DNA of 64,000 nt, taken from the NCBI GenBank assembly GCA_036526195.1, contig DATCYZ010000029.1:5904-69903 (forward strand), given 5' to 3'. Made by a program: the position numbers and the translations under genes. How positions within the stretch are numbered: the first letter of the stretch is position 1; every line of letters starts with the position of its first letter. The DNA is from DATCYZ01 sp036526195 (GTDB lineage: Bacteria; Pseudomonadota; Gammaproteobacteria; Burkholderiales; SG8-39). Below the pieces are notes generated by a model, which was given only the letters and a program-made list of their open reading frames with translations, was not told the DNA's origin and did not search any database. Shown one piece after another: positions 1 through 7,693 of this stretch.

Positions 1-1
1 C

Positions 2-775
2 CCCGCCAGCGTGAAAGACGCGGAGGCACTCGCCACCAAGAACGCCGAGGGGCGCCTCCTCGCCGGCGGCCAGAGCCTGGTGCAGGCGATGAAGCTGCGC
101 CTGTCCTCGCCCACCGACCTGATCGACCTCGGCACCATCAAGGAACTCACCGGCATCAAGGTCTCGGGCGGCACGGTCGAGATTGGCGCCATGACGCGCC
201 ATTCCGAGGTGCACCGGTCGGCCGAAGTGAAGAAGGCCATTCCGGCCCTCGCCGCGCTCGCCGGCATGATCGGCGACCGGCAGGTACGCAACATGGGCAC
301 GATCGGCGGCTCGCTCGCCAACAACGACCCTGCAGCCGACTACCCGGGCGCGGTGCTCGGCCTGGGCGCCACGATCACCACCAACAAGCGCAAAATCGAG
401 GCCGACAAGTTCTTCACTGGCCTGTACGAGACCGCGCTCAAGCCCGGGGAGATCATCACCTCGGTGTCCTTCCCGGTGCCGAAGCGCGCCGCCTACACCA
501 AGTTCAAGAACCCGGCCTCGCGCTTTGCCATCGTCGGCGTGTTCGTTGCCGAGACCGCGAGCGGCGTGCGGGTTGCGGTGACCGGCGCGGGGGCCTGCGC
601 CTTCCGGCAGACCGACATGGAGAAGGCGCTGGGCGCGAAGTTCGCGGCCGAGTCGATCGCCAAGGTGAAGGTCAAGCCCGACGACCTGAACACCGACCTG
701 CACGCGAGCGCCGAGTACCGCGCGCACCTGATCGGCGTGATGGCCAAGCGCGCCGTCGAAGCCGCGCTGAAGTAG
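2..775 (+). CDS. Molybdenum hydroxylase FAD-binding (CoxM-like) subunit, 5' truncated by window
   Basis: FAD-binding medium subunit of a xanthine dehydrogenase/CO dehydrogenase-type hydroxylase, which carries electrons from the 2Fe-2S centres to FAD. The frame is open from base 2 with no start codon before the window edge, and comparison with the two complete homologues in this window suggests that only about 15 residues are missing. Visible signatures are AGGQSL near bases 61-80 (first FAD-binding loop) and GTIGGSLANNDPAAD near 298-342 (second FAD loop); the C-terminal part matches the family's C-terminal domain. The 2Fe-2S and Mo subunits are not visible and should lie upstream. A terminator follows 21 bases after the stop, so this is probably the last gene of its operon. 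It is a third, separate hydroxylase set besides modules A and B. Confidence 0.93.
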   Translation, partial: PASVKDAEALATKNAEGRLLAGGQSLVQAMKLRLSSPTDLIDLGTIKELTGIKVSGGTVEIGAMTRHSEVHRSAEVKKAIPALAALAGMIGDRQVRNMGTIGGSLANNDPAADYPGAVLGLGATITTNKRKIEADKFFTGLYETALKPGEIITSVSFPVPKRAAYTKFKNPASRFAIVGVFVAETASGVRVAVTGAGACAFRQTDMEKALGAKFAAESIAKVKVKPDDLNTDLHASAEYRAHLIGVMAKRAVEAALK

Positions 776-795
776 GCCGCGCGGGCGGAACCACA

Positions 796-817
796 AGCCC
801 GCTTCGGCGGGCTTTTT
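796..817 (+). terminator. Rho-independent terminator
   Basis: AGCCCGC, TTCG loop, GCGGGCT followed by TTTTT: a 7-bp perfect stem with a stable UUCG-type tetraloop and a T run. It lies 21 bases after the stop of the hydroxylase FAD subunit and closes that operon. Confidence 0.9.
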
Positions 818-848
818 CGTTATTGCCATTGCATCTGGAGAGACCGGA

Positions 849-1106
849 ATGAAACTGACACTGTTCGACTGCGACGCCCCTGCCGCCGACATCGAGGCGG
901 GCGCGGCGGCGGCGGCAAAGCTGATCGAGAGCCGCGGCTTTACCGTCGAGACCGCCTACAAGGCCGTCATGGCGCGCTCGGAGCGCGGCCGCTTCGAGCG
1001 CCGCATCGCCAAGGCCTGGGACGACGCCGAGGATGAGGCGCTGCGCGTGGTCTACAAGGGCGAGGAACCGCCAGACGGTCCGGTGCTGGGGCCGGTGGAG
1101 TCCTGA
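849..1106 (+). CDS. Small uncharacterised protein (85 aa)
   Basis: I do not recognise a family. The 85-residue product starts MKLTLFDCDAP, is mostly alpha-helical in composition with an Ala-rich helix (about residues 18-30), and is charged in the second half (SERGRFERRIAKAWDDAEDEA). No signal peptide, membrane segment or cysteine motif is present. A GGAGA ribosome-binding site lies about 8 bases before the ATG, and codon use has the strong G/C third-position bias of the neighbours, which supports a real gene. It stands alone between an upstream terminator (796-817) and an intergenic hairpin cluster (1136-1230). Confidence 0.6.
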   Translation: MKLTLFDCDAPAADIEAGAAAAAKLIESRGFTVETAYKAVMARSERGRFERRIAKAWDDAEDEALRVVYKGEEPPDGPVLGPVES

Positions 1107-1135
1107 GCCCGGCACCCGCGCACACGGAAACGAAC

Positions 1136-1206
1136 GGGGCGCCGAGGCGCCCCGGGACGAACCGGACGCCAGAGCGTCCGGAAAGGAACCGGACGCCAGA
1201 GCGTCC
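1136..1206. repeat. Cluster of three short hairpins, two of them a perfect 21-bp direct repeat
   Basis: First comes GGGGCGCC-GA-GGCGCCCC (1136-1153). Then GAACCGGACGCCAGAGCGTCC occurs twice, at 1159-1179 and 1186-1206, identical over 21 bases and separated by 6 bases; each copy contains GGACGC-CAGA-GCGTCC, a 6-bp stem with a 4-base loop. The cluster fills the convergent gap between the small gene at 849-1106 and the Bug gene. There is no T run, so it is not a classical terminator; it may be a REP-like or bidirectional 3'-end structure. Confidence 0.75.
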
Positions 1207-1210
1207 TATG

Positions 1211-1230
1211 TAGTAACATATATGTTACTA
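1211..1230. repeat. Perfect 20-bp A/T-rich palindrome, copy 1
   Basis: TAGTAACATATATGTTACTA is its own reverse complement. It lies 26 bases beyond the stop of the minus-strand Bug gene in a convergent intergenic gap. The inner 18 bases recur exactly at 51650-51667, also just beyond the end of a minus-strand operon and in a convergent gap. The very low G+C contrasts sharply with the surrounding DNA. It could be a transcript-end hairpin or a protein-binding site; the sequence alone does not decide. Confidence 0.85.
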
Positions 1231-1256
1231 TACGACCAGAACCGGCGTCAGGCGCT

Positions 1257-2225
1257 TCATTGCGCCTGGATGCCGGCCTCCTTGATCACCTTCGACCACT
1301 TCGCCATCTCGTTGCGGATGTAGGCGTCGAACTGCTCCGGGCTGTTGCCCACCGGCAGCAGCCCGCGCGCGACGAAGGCCTGCTTCACGTCGGGCTGGTT
1401 CAGGGCCTTGACCACTTCCTGGTTCAAGCGGTCGACCACCGCCTTGGGCGTGCCCGCCGTGGTGAGGAAGCCGTGCCAGATTCCGGTGTCGTAGCCCGGG
1501 ATGCCGGCCTCGGCCACCGTCGGGATGTCCGGCGCCTGCTCGGCGCGCTGCGCCGAGGACACGGCGATGGCGCGCAGCTTGCCCGCCTTCACGTGCTGCA
1601 GCGGGAGCAGCATGTTGTCGAACATCAGCGGCACGGTGCCCGCGAGCAGGTCGGTGTAGGCCGGCGCGGTGCCCTTGTAGGCGATGTGGGTCATCTTCGT
1701 GCCGCTCAGGTTGGTGAGCAGTTCCATCGCGAAGTGCTGCGAGCTGCCGATGCCACCCGAGGCGAAGTTGAGCTTGCCCGGGTTCGCCTTGGCGTAGGCC
1801 ACCAGCGACTTGAGGTCGGTCACCGGCAGCGACGGGTGCGTCACCAGCAGCAGCGGCCCTGTCACCAGGAGGGAAACCGGGGCCAGGTCCTTCAGCGTGT
1901 CATAGGGCAGCTTGGCCACGAGGTAGGGGTTGGTGGCATGGCCGAAGGCGCACAGCACCAGCGTATGCCCGTCGGGCGTCGCCTTGGCGACCGCATCGGT
2001 GCCGACGATGCCGTTGGCGCCGGGCTTGTTTTCCACCACCACGGTCTGGCCGAGGCTTTCGCCCATCTTCTGCGCGATGGCACGGCCCATGTAGTCCGTC
2101 GCGCCGCCCGGCGCGAAGGGCACGATCACCCGGATCGTGCGTTGCGAGAGCGGCTGCGCCGCGAGGTTGCCGGCCATGAACACGGCGGCGAGGGCCAGCA
2201 GTCCTGCTTTCCATTTCAGTTTCAT
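1257..2225 (-). CDS. Bug/TctC-family periplasmic solute-binding protein
   Basis: Extracytoplasmic binding protein of the tripartite tricarboxylate transporter (Bug) type, 322 aa, the usual family size. An N-terminal signal peptide is clear: MKLKWKAG, a hydrophobic stretch, then cleavage after AGNLAAQ (about residue 22). Family motifs include the first beta-strand region VPFAPGGATDYMGR and the PGANGIVGTDAVAKA segment. ATG at 2225 was chosen because it gives the signal peptide and has AGGAGAACATTGAA upstream; the frame stays open further upstream but that part runs antisense to the next gene. It is third in a minus-strand cassette after a dehydratase and a 2-hydroxyacid dehydrogenase, so the ligand is probably a small hydroxy- or sugar acid (inference). 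No TctA/TctB membrane partners are nearby, which is common for Bug proteins. Confidence 0.93.
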   Translation of the reverse strand: MKLKWKAGLLALAAVFMAGNLAAQPLSQRTIRVIVPFAPGGATDYMGRAIAQKMGESLGQTVVVENKPGANGIVGTDAVAKATPDGHTLVLCAFGHATNPYLVAKLPYDTLKDLAPVSLLVTGPLLLVTHPSLPVTDLKSLVAYAKANPGKLNFASGGIGSSQHFAMELLTNLSGTKMTHIAYKGTAPAYTDLLAGTVPLMFDNMLLPLQHVKAGKLRAIAVSSAQRAEQAPDIPTVAEAGIPGYDTGIWHGFLTTAGTPKAVVDRLNQEVVKALNQPDVKQAFVARGLLPVGNSPEQFDAYIRNEMAKWSKVIKEAGIQAQ

Positions 2226-2266
2226 TTCAATGTTCTCCTCAGGGAACGTCAACGATCGGGATGCGT

Positions 2267-3247
2267 TCAGGCAGGCACCGCGCGACGCGCGCGCGGCCAG
2301 ACTTGCGGATTGACGAAGTTCAGCGGGCGCTCCCCCGCCAGCAGGCGCAGCACCTCGCGCGCCGCGCCCTCGCCCATGCGGCGCGAGGCTTCCGGCGTGA
2401 GCCCGGCGGCATGCGGCGTCAGCAGCACGTTCTCCAGGCCGAGGAACGGGTGCGTACGCGCGATCGGCTGCTCGGCGTACACGTCGATGGCGGCCCCGCC
2501 GAGACGCCCCTCGGCAAGCGCGCGCGCCAGCGCCTGCTCGTCGATCACCGCGCCGCGCGCCGCGTTCACGACGAACGCCTGCGGCTTCATCAGCGCCAGG
2601 CGCCGGGCATCGAGCAGGTGCCGTGTTTCGGGAGTCAGGGGACAGCTGAACGAGACGAAGTCGCTCTCCGCGAACAGCGCATCGAGCGCCGTCGGCACGA
2701 CGAACGCCGGCAGGGCGTCCATCCTGCGCTGGTGCCCGAGCACCCGCATGCCGAAGCCGTGGTGGCAGATCTCCGCGAGGCGGGTGCCGATCGCGCCGAG
2801 GCCGACGATGCCGATCGTCCGGCCGGCAAGCTCCCGCGTGCTGCCGGCGTGGCGCCGGGCCTCGTTCCAGCCGGCGTCGCGCAAGGCGCGATCCATGGCC
2901 GGGAGCCGGCGCGCGAGCGCAAGCAGCGCGCCGATGCAGTACTCGGCCACGGCCCCGGCATTCACGCCGGGGACATTGGCCACCGGGACGTCCTGCACGG
3001 TCGCGGCGTCGACCGGAATCAGGTCGAGCCCGGTGCCATGCCGCACGATGCCGAGCAGCCGGTGCGGGCGATCCAGCAGGTCCGCCGGCAGTTGCGTGCG
3101 CACCACCAGCACGTCCGCGTCCCCGACCATGCGCCGCAGGGTGTCCGCGGAAGGATCCGGCGCGACGACGATCTCCGCATGGCCCGCGAGCATGGCGTCG
3201 GCCACCGGGTCCATGGCGATCGAGGCAAGGATCTTCGGCAGGGCCAT
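2267..3247 (-). CDS. D-isomer-specific 2-hydroxyacid dehydrogenase
   Basis: NAD(P)-dependent oxidoreductase interconverting D-2-hydroxyacids and 2-oxoacids; 326 aa, normal length. The nucleotide-binding Rossmann motif GIVGLGAIGTRLAE lies in the middle. The catalytic residues expected for the family are present: Arg in VNAARGAVID, Glu in DVYAEQP, His in LTPHAAGLT. The start ATG at 3247 gives MALPKIL, and the stop of the upstream dehydratase is 8 bases away, so the two are almost certainly co-transcribed and probably act on successive intermediates (2-keto acid from the dehydratase, reduction here). Subgroup specificity (glycerate, lactate, phosphoglycerate-like) cannot be assigned. Confidence 0.92.
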   Translation of the reverse strand: MALPKILASIAMDPVADAMLAGHAEIVVAPDPSADTLRRMVGDADVLVVRTQLPADLLDRPHRLLGIVRHGTGLDLIPVDAATVQDVPVANVPGVNAGAVAEYCIGALLALARRLPAMDRALRDAGWNEARRHAGSTRELAGRTIGIVGLGAIGTRLAEICHHGFGMRVLGHQRRMDALPAFVVPTALDALFAESDFVSFSCPLTPETRHLLDARRLALMKPQAFVVNAARGAVIDEQALARALAEGRLGGAAIDVYAEQPIARTHPFLGLENVLLTPHAAGLTPEASRRMGEGAAREVLRLLAGERPLNFVNPQVWPRARRAVPA

Positions 3248-3255
3248 GGCGCGGC

Positions 3256-4395
3256 TCAGGCCACCCGGTACTTGTCGAGGATGGCGCGATCGATCTCGAT
3301 ACCCAGGCCGGGGCCGGTCGGCACCTCGACCCAGCCGCGCGCATGGGTGATGGGCACCTGGCTCAGCTGGTCGCGGAACGGGTTGAAGGTCTGCTCGTAC
3401 TCCAGCAGCGGCGGCATCGGCACCAGGCAGGGCGGGCACTCGGGCAGCGAGGCGAGGTAGTGCAGCGTCGCCGCGAGCCCGATGGCGGTGCCCCAGGCGT
3501 GCGGCACGCACTGGGTGCCGTGCGCCTGCGCGAGCGCGGCGATCTTCTTGCACTCGGTGAGGCCGCCCGCCGCGCAGACATCCGGCTGCACGATGTCCAT
3601 GGCACGGCGCACCAGGATCTCGCGGAAGCTGAACTTGGTGAACTCGTTCTCGCCGCCGGCCACCGCCATGTCGAGCGCCCGCGTCACCTCGACATAGCCC
3701 TCGAGGTCCTCGGGCGACACCGGCTCCTCGAACCAGGCCACGTTCAGCTTTTCGAGCTCGCGGCCGATGTTGATCGCCTGCGGCACGTTGAAGCAGTGGT
3801 TCGCGTCCACCATCAGGTCCACGTCCGGGCCGATGGCGTCGCGCACCGCGGCCACGCGCGCGATGTCCTTCTTCAGCGAGCCCAGCCCGATCTTCATCTT
3901 CACTGCGCGAAAGCCCTGCTCGACGTAGCCGAGGGCTTCCTCGACCGCCTCCTCGTTCAGCCGGTTCATGTCGCGGAAGTACAGGCCGGTGGCGTAGGAC
4001 TCGACGCGGGTGCGAAACGCCCCGCCCAGCAGCTTGTGCACCGGCTTGTTGCAGGCCTTGCCGATGATGTCCCAGAGCGCGATGTCGACGCCGCTGATGC
4101 TCGAGATCGTCATGCCGGTGAGGCCGTAATCCTTCACCTTGTTGTAGAGCGCCTCCCAGATCACCTCGACGTCGAAGGGATCGCGACCGATGAGCGAGGG
4201 CTTGAGCAGGGTGTCGACGATGCTCTTGTTGACCGCGGCCGGGCCGTAGCAGTCGCCCCAGCCGGTGAGGCCCTCGTCGGTCAGGATCTCGACCACCAGC
4301 GCGCCCTTGGTCTTGTAGGTCCAGCCGCGCGCGGAGGTGAACGGTTCGTCGACCGGGACCGAAAGCTGGTGGCTGATGACGTCGGTGATCTTCAT
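3256..4395 (-). CDS. Enolase-superfamily acid-sugar dehydratase / mandelate racemase-like enzyme
   Basis: 379-aa member of the mandelate racemase/muconate lactonizing group, which abstracts the proton alpha to a carboxylate using a Mg2+ site. The capping domain is at residues 1-125 and the barrel follows. Visible barrel motifs: KMKIG (KxK base pair on strand 2), VDANH and EEPV (metal ligands), GGEN (third metal ligand), QPDVCAAGG and PHAWG (Asp-His dyad). The KxK together with the His-Asp dyad places it in the mandelate racemase subgroup, which holds galactonate, gluconate and related dehydratases as well as racemases. First gene of the cassette, 93 bases downstream of the GntR gene, with a promoter and palindrome between them. 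Exact substrate unknown. Confidence 0.92.
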   Translation of the reverse strand: MKITDVISHQLSVPVDEPFTSARGWTYKTKGALVVEILTDEGLTGWGDCYGPAAVNKSIVDTLLKPSLIGRDPFDVEVIWEALYNKVKDYGLTGMTISSISGVDIALWDIIGKACNKPVHKLLGGAFRTRVESYATGLYFRDMNRLNEEAVEEALGYVEQGFRAVKMKIGLGSLKKDIARVAAVRDAIGPDVDLMVDANHCFNVPQAINIGRELEKLNVAWFEEPVSPEDLEGYVEVTRALDMAVAGGENEFTKFSFREILVRRAMDIVQPDVCAAGGLTECKKIAALAQAHGTQCVPHAWGTAIGLAATLHYLASLPECPPCLVPMPPLLEYEQTFNPFRDQLSQVPITHARGWVEVPTGPGLGIEIDRAILDKYRVA

Positions 4396-4416
4396 GGCGG
4401 GCCGGGGTCCGGATCA

Positions 4417-4446
4417 ATCCTATATAGGACTTGCAGCATCCGCCAA
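4417..4446 (-). promoter_or_regulatory. Putative promoter with 12-bp palindromic operator (GntR site)
   Basis: TCCTATATAGGA (4418-4429) is a perfect 12-bp palindrome in the 93-base gap between the GntR regulator and the dehydratase. On the minus strand a weak sigma-70 pair can be drawn: TTGGCG (4446-4441), 18-base spacer, TAGGAT (4422-4417), so the palindrome covers the -10 and spacer. That is the position expected for a repressor operator. The palindrome is seen directly; the assignment to the adjacent GntR protein is inference. Confidence 0.6.
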
Positions 4447-4488
4447 GCCCCGCGCCGCGTCAAGTCGCGACGCGAACCCGCGCCACGC

Positions 4489-5259
4489 TCAGCCCACCAG
4501 CAGGCGACGGCTGTTCGGCGGGATGAGCAGGTCCTGCAGGTAGACCGGGGCGCCGCGCCGGTCGTAGGCCACGATCTCGAGCCGCGCGCCCGAGGTCCCG
4601 CGCTTCACGCCGATCTCCCGGCAGACCGCCGGCGGGAACACCGCCACGCCGAGCGTTTCGCTGAAACGGGCAAGCGAAAGGTGGTAGTCGCGTGCCAGCA
4701 GGTCCTTGAAATTCACGCCGTTCAGCCCGGCGAGCGGCATGCTGGCCAGCGCCGGAAAGCGCGCCGCATCCAGGTACAGGTGGGTGTAGATGCGAAACGC
4801 ATTGTCGATCGAGAACACGCGCTCGATGCACAGCACCTGGGCCCCGCCCCCGAACAGGGGGCTCCACGCCCCCGTGCCCGCGACCGGCCCCCGGCGCAGC
4901 ACCCGGGAATAGATCGGCAGCGGCGTGCGACCGTCCTCGCCCAGGAACCGGCAATGCATGAAGGGGGCGCTCATGGGCCGCTCGCCGTCGGCCACGAAGG
5001 TGCCCAAGCCCTGCCGGCGCACCACCAGGCCGTCCTCCGCGAGCGCGCGCAGGGCGCGCTGCACGGTGCCGAGCGAAAGCCCGGTGGTCCCGGTCAGATG
5101 GTCCTCGGTGGGAATCTTCTCGCCGGGCTTCCAGCGGCCGGCGGCGATCTCCGCGGCCAGCGCGTGACGCAGTTGCAGGTATTTGGGAACGCCTTCCTGG
5201 GGCGTGGGCCGCGGCACGGCGCCTCGCGCGCCGCGCCGGACCTGCGTCGTGGGTTTCAT
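4489..5259 (-). CDS. GntR-family transcriptional regulator, HutC/UTRA type
   Basis: 256-aa repressor-type regulator. The N-terminal winged helix-turn-helix spans about residues 20-90 (KYLQLRHALAAEI ... GEKIPTEDHL ... GLSLGTVQRALRALAEDGLVVRRQGLGTFV), the classic GntR signature. The remaining part (about 95-250) resembles the UTRA ligand-binding domain of the HutC subfamily, which senses small metabolites. It is transcribed in the same direction as the dehydratase-dehydrogenase-Bug cassette immediately downstream, and a 12-bp palindrome lies between, so it most likely controls that cassette. ATG at 5259 was taken as the start; the basic first 20 residues are extra relative to the HTH core. Confidence 0.9.
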   Translation of the reverse strand: MKPTTQVRRGARGAVPRPTPQEGVPKYLQLRHALAAEIAAGRWKPGEKIPTEDHLTGTTGLSLGTVQRALRALAEDGLVVRRQGLGTFVADGERPMSAPFMHCRFLGEDGRTPLPIYSRVLRRGPVAGTGAWSPLFGGGAQVLCIERVFSIDNAFRIYTHLYLDAARFPALASMPLAGLNGVNFKDLLARDYHLSLARFSETLGVAVFPPAVCREIGVKRGTSGARLEIVAYDRRGAPVYLQDLLIPPNSRRLLVG

Positions 5260-5311
5260 GTCGAAGAGTCTACCGCGGCGACGCCCCGGGGCCTTTCACC
5301 CCGACGCCGTT

Positions 5312-5956
5312 TCAGCCCGCGATGATGTTGCCGCGCTCGATGACGAAGGTGCGATCCAGCAGGCGGCCGATGTGCACGTCATTCGATTCGGCGATCAGCA
5401 CCGACTCGCCCTTCTGCTTCAGGTCGGCCATGATCTCGACCATGCGCTGCGCAAGCACCGGCGCGATCCCCTCCCCGGGTTCGTCGAGCAGCAGCAGCTT
5501 CGTCCCGGCCATCAGGGCGCGCGCAAAGGCGACGAACTTCTGCTGGCCGCCCGAGAGCTGGGTCGCGCCACGGTGACGGAAGGCCTCGACTTCGGGCATC
5601 AGTTCATAGATGCGCGCGAGGCGCGCCTGCGCGTCCGGCGCCCCGGTCGCCCACATCGGCAGCAGGATGTTCTCCTCGGCGCTCAGGTCCGGCACCAGTC
5701 GCCGGTCCTCGGGCATGTAACCGATGCCCAGCCGGGCGCGCCCGTGCGGCGGGACCGCTGCAAGTGCCTCGCCGCCGAAACTCATGCTGCCTGCCTGGTT
5801 GCGCAGCACCCCCATCACGGCGCGCATCAGCGTGGTCTTGCCCGCGCCGTTGCGACCGATGAGGCCGCACATCGTGCCCGGCGGCACCTCGAGATTGATG
5901 TCGCGGAGGATCGGCGTCGGCCCGATATTGACGCTGATCCCTTCGAGCTTAAGCAC
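5312..5956 (-). CDS. livF: Branched-chain amino acid-type ABC transporter ATPase LivF
   Basis: Second ATPase of a Liv-type importer, 214 aa, some 20 residues shorter than usual at the C-terminus (it ends RGNIIAG, where homologues continue with a short tail). Walker A is GRNGAGKTT, the signature motif LSGGQQK, Walker B LLLLDEPGEGIAP. The usual Glu-Gln-Asn after the H-loop strand reads IAESND. The start codon overlaps the end of livG by 8 bases, indicating translational coupling. Last gene of a five-gene minus-strand operon. Liv-type importers carry branched-chain amino acids but also amides, urea and aromatic acids, so the substrate is open. Confidence 0.93.
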   Translation of the reverse strand: MLKLEGISVNIGPTPILRDINLEVPPGTMCGLIGRNGAGKTTLMRAVMGVLRNQAGSMSFGGEALAAVPPHGRARLGIGYMPEDRRLVPDLSAEENILLPMWATGAPDAQARLARIYELMPEVEAFRHRGATQLSGGQQKFVAFARALMAGTKLLLLDEPGEGIAPVLAQRMVEIMADLKQKGESVLIAESNDVHIGRLLDRTFVIERGNIIAG

Positions 5957-6746
5957 CGGCCTTCTCCCCCTTGCCTTCGTCGCCCGCGCGGCCGCGGTGA
6001 TACTCCTTGCCGATCACGAATTCCTTGACCTTCGGATCCTTCAGCGCCTCGGCGGTCGGCGCATCGCAGATGATCTCGCCCTGGTAGAAGGCAAGCACCC
6101 GGCTGACGTAGCGCTCGACGATCTCCATGTCGTGCTCGATGAACAGCACCGTGGTCCGCGCCTCGCGCAGCGCGCCCATGATGATGTCCATGATGTCGAA
6201 CTTCTCCTCGATGCTGATGCCGCTGGTGGGCTCATCGAGCATGATCAGACGCGGCTTGCTGACCATGGCCATGGCGATGTCGAGCAGCTTGCGCACCCCC
6301 TGCGGCAGCGAGGACGCGATCACGTCGCGATACTCGGAGATCCGGTAGCGCTCGAGTTGCTCGGCCACGCGGCGCGCACGGGATTCGGTGTGCAGGATCC
6401 GCAGCAGGCCCGGCCCGCGCATCTCCGCCACGCCGAACGCGATCAGCATGTTGTCGAACACGGTTTCCGAGGCGAACACCTGCGCCACCTGGAACGACCG
6501 GCTGATGCCGAGCCGGGTGATCGCGCGGGGCCGCAGGCCGAGGATCGAACGCCCCAGGAAGTCGATCTCCCCGGCGCTCGGCGGGAGGTAGCCGGTCACC
6601 ATGTTGACGAAGGTCGTCTTGCCGGCGCCATTCGCGCCGATCACGCCGACCACTTCCTGCTCGGCGATCTCGACGTTGATATTGGCCGCGGCGGTGACCG
6701 CGCCGAAGTTCTTCGCCAGATCGCGGACCGCGAGGACCGCGCTCAT
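5949..6746 (-). CDS. livG: Branched-chain amino acid-type ABC transporter ATPase LivG
   Basis: First ATPase of the Liv-type importer, 265 aa. Walker A GANGAGKTT, the LivG-specific ISRSFQVAQVF segment after the Q-loop, a degenerate signature SSLPQGVRK in place of LSGGQ, Walker B RLIMLDEPTSGIS and the H-loop histidine in FIEHDMEIV. The signature motif departs from consensus (LPQG) as is common in this subfamily. ATG at 6746 overlaps the livM stop (ATGA), which fixes the start although the frame stays open further upstream. The tail (about 20 residues after VIGKEYHRG) is charged and probably disordered. Confidence 0.93.
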   Translation of the reverse strand: MSAVLAVRDLAKNFGAVTAAANINVEIAEQEVVGVIGANGAGKTTFVNMVTGYLPPSAGEIDFLGRSILGLRPRAITRLGISRSFQVAQVFASETVFDNMLIAFGVAEMRGPGLLRILHTESRARRVAEQLERYRISEYRDVIASSLPQGVRKLLDIAMAMVSKPRLIMLDEPTSGISIEEKFDIMDIIMGALREARTTVLFIEHDMEIVERYVSRVLAFYQGEIICDAPTAEALKDPKVKEFVIGKEYHRGRAGDEGKGEKAGA

Positions 6747-7693
6747 GACGCGCGCCTCTCGCGGAGACGCGCCACCATCGACCACAGGCCGTTCGGCAGG
6801 AACATGATGATCGCCAGCAGCGTGCCGCCCATGATCAGCTGCCACACGGTCGGTGCCCACTGGAAGGCCGCCGAGCGGATCGCCTCGAACGCAAGCGCCC
6901 CGATGAACGTCGCCCCGACGTTTCCGGTGCCCCCCAGAATGGCGATGAACACGAACTCGCCGGAGATCGTCCAGTAGGCCATCGAATCGGGGTCCACCTG
7001 CCCGACCACCATCGCCATCAGCGCGCCGCCGAAACCGCCCAGCACGCCCGAGATCACGTACTTCACGTGCACCGCGCGCGCCGCCGAATACCCGAGGTAC
7101 TCGAGGCGGATCTCGTTCTCGCGCACCGCCGTAGACATCGAGCCCAGCGTCGAGCGCAGGTACAGGTGCACGCCGATGGCGAAGACGAGCGCGGAGGACA
7201 GGGCGAAGTAGAACAGCGCAAGGTGGGTCGCGCCCCCGTCGAGTTCGACGCCGAAGAATTCCGGCGACGCCACCCCCATCCCGTCGGTGCTGCCAAGCGC
7301 CTCGTTCTTGGCCAGCAGGCCCCAGAGCACCATCGAAAAGGCCATGTTGAGCAGGGCGAAGAAGATGCCGCGATACCGACACAGCAGGAAGCCGAGCGCA
7401 AAGGCCATCAGTCCGCCGCCCAGCATGCCGGCAAGCGTCATGACAAAGGCGTCGTTGACCAGGGCGCGCTGCACGAAGGCCGCGGCGTAGGCGCCGATGG
7501 CGAAGAACAGCGCGTGGCCGAAGGACACCAGGCCTGTGCGCCAAAGCACCAGAAGCCCGAGCGCCACCGCGCCGCGCGCGAAGCTCTGCGTCGCGATGAA
7601 GCGCACCCAGTCCGGCAGCAACAGCGCCAGCAGGCCGAACAAGACGGCCGCCGCGGTCAGGCCGATGACGGTGCGATCGATGAGCCGGGTCAT
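6743..7693 (-). CDS. livM: ABC transporter permease LivM
   Basis: Inner-membrane permease of the Liv-type importer, 316 aa with about nine hydrophobic segments starting with TVIGLTAAAVLFGLLALLL. The family loop that contacts the ATPases is represented by ENEIRLEYLGYS, and the GG-rich ISGVLGGFGGALMAM and ILGGTGNVGATFIGA stretches are typical. The start overlaps the livH stop by ATGA, as livG overlaps livM. Partner of LivH in the transmembrane heterodimer. Confidence 0.93.
   Translation of the reverse strand: MTRLIDRTVIGLTAAAVLFGLLALLLPDWVRFIATQSFARGAVALGLLVLWRTGLVSFGHALFFAIGAYAAAFVQRALVNDAFVMTLAGMLGGGLMAFALGFLLCRYRGIFFALLNMAFSMVLWGLLAKNEALGSTDGMGVASPEFFGVELDGGATHLALFYFALSSALVFAIGVHLYLRSTLGSMSTAVRENEIRLEYLGYSAARAVHVKYVISGVLGGFGGALMAMVVGQVDPDSMAYWTISGEFVFIAILGGTGNVGATFIGALAFEAIRSAAFQWAPTVWQLIMGGTLLAIIMFLPNGLWSMVARLRERRAS

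Noticed and set aside
1260..3350. Plus-strand frame of 696 codons over the Bug and 2-hydroxyacid dehydrogenase genes
   Set aside because: Antisense shadow: no family motif, and the minus strand has a signal peptide, Rossmann motif and catalytic residues.
3343..5325. Plus-strand frame of 660 codons over the dehydratase and GntR genes
   Set aside because: Antisense shadow with low-complexity His/Arg/Ala text; both real genes are complete on the minus strand.
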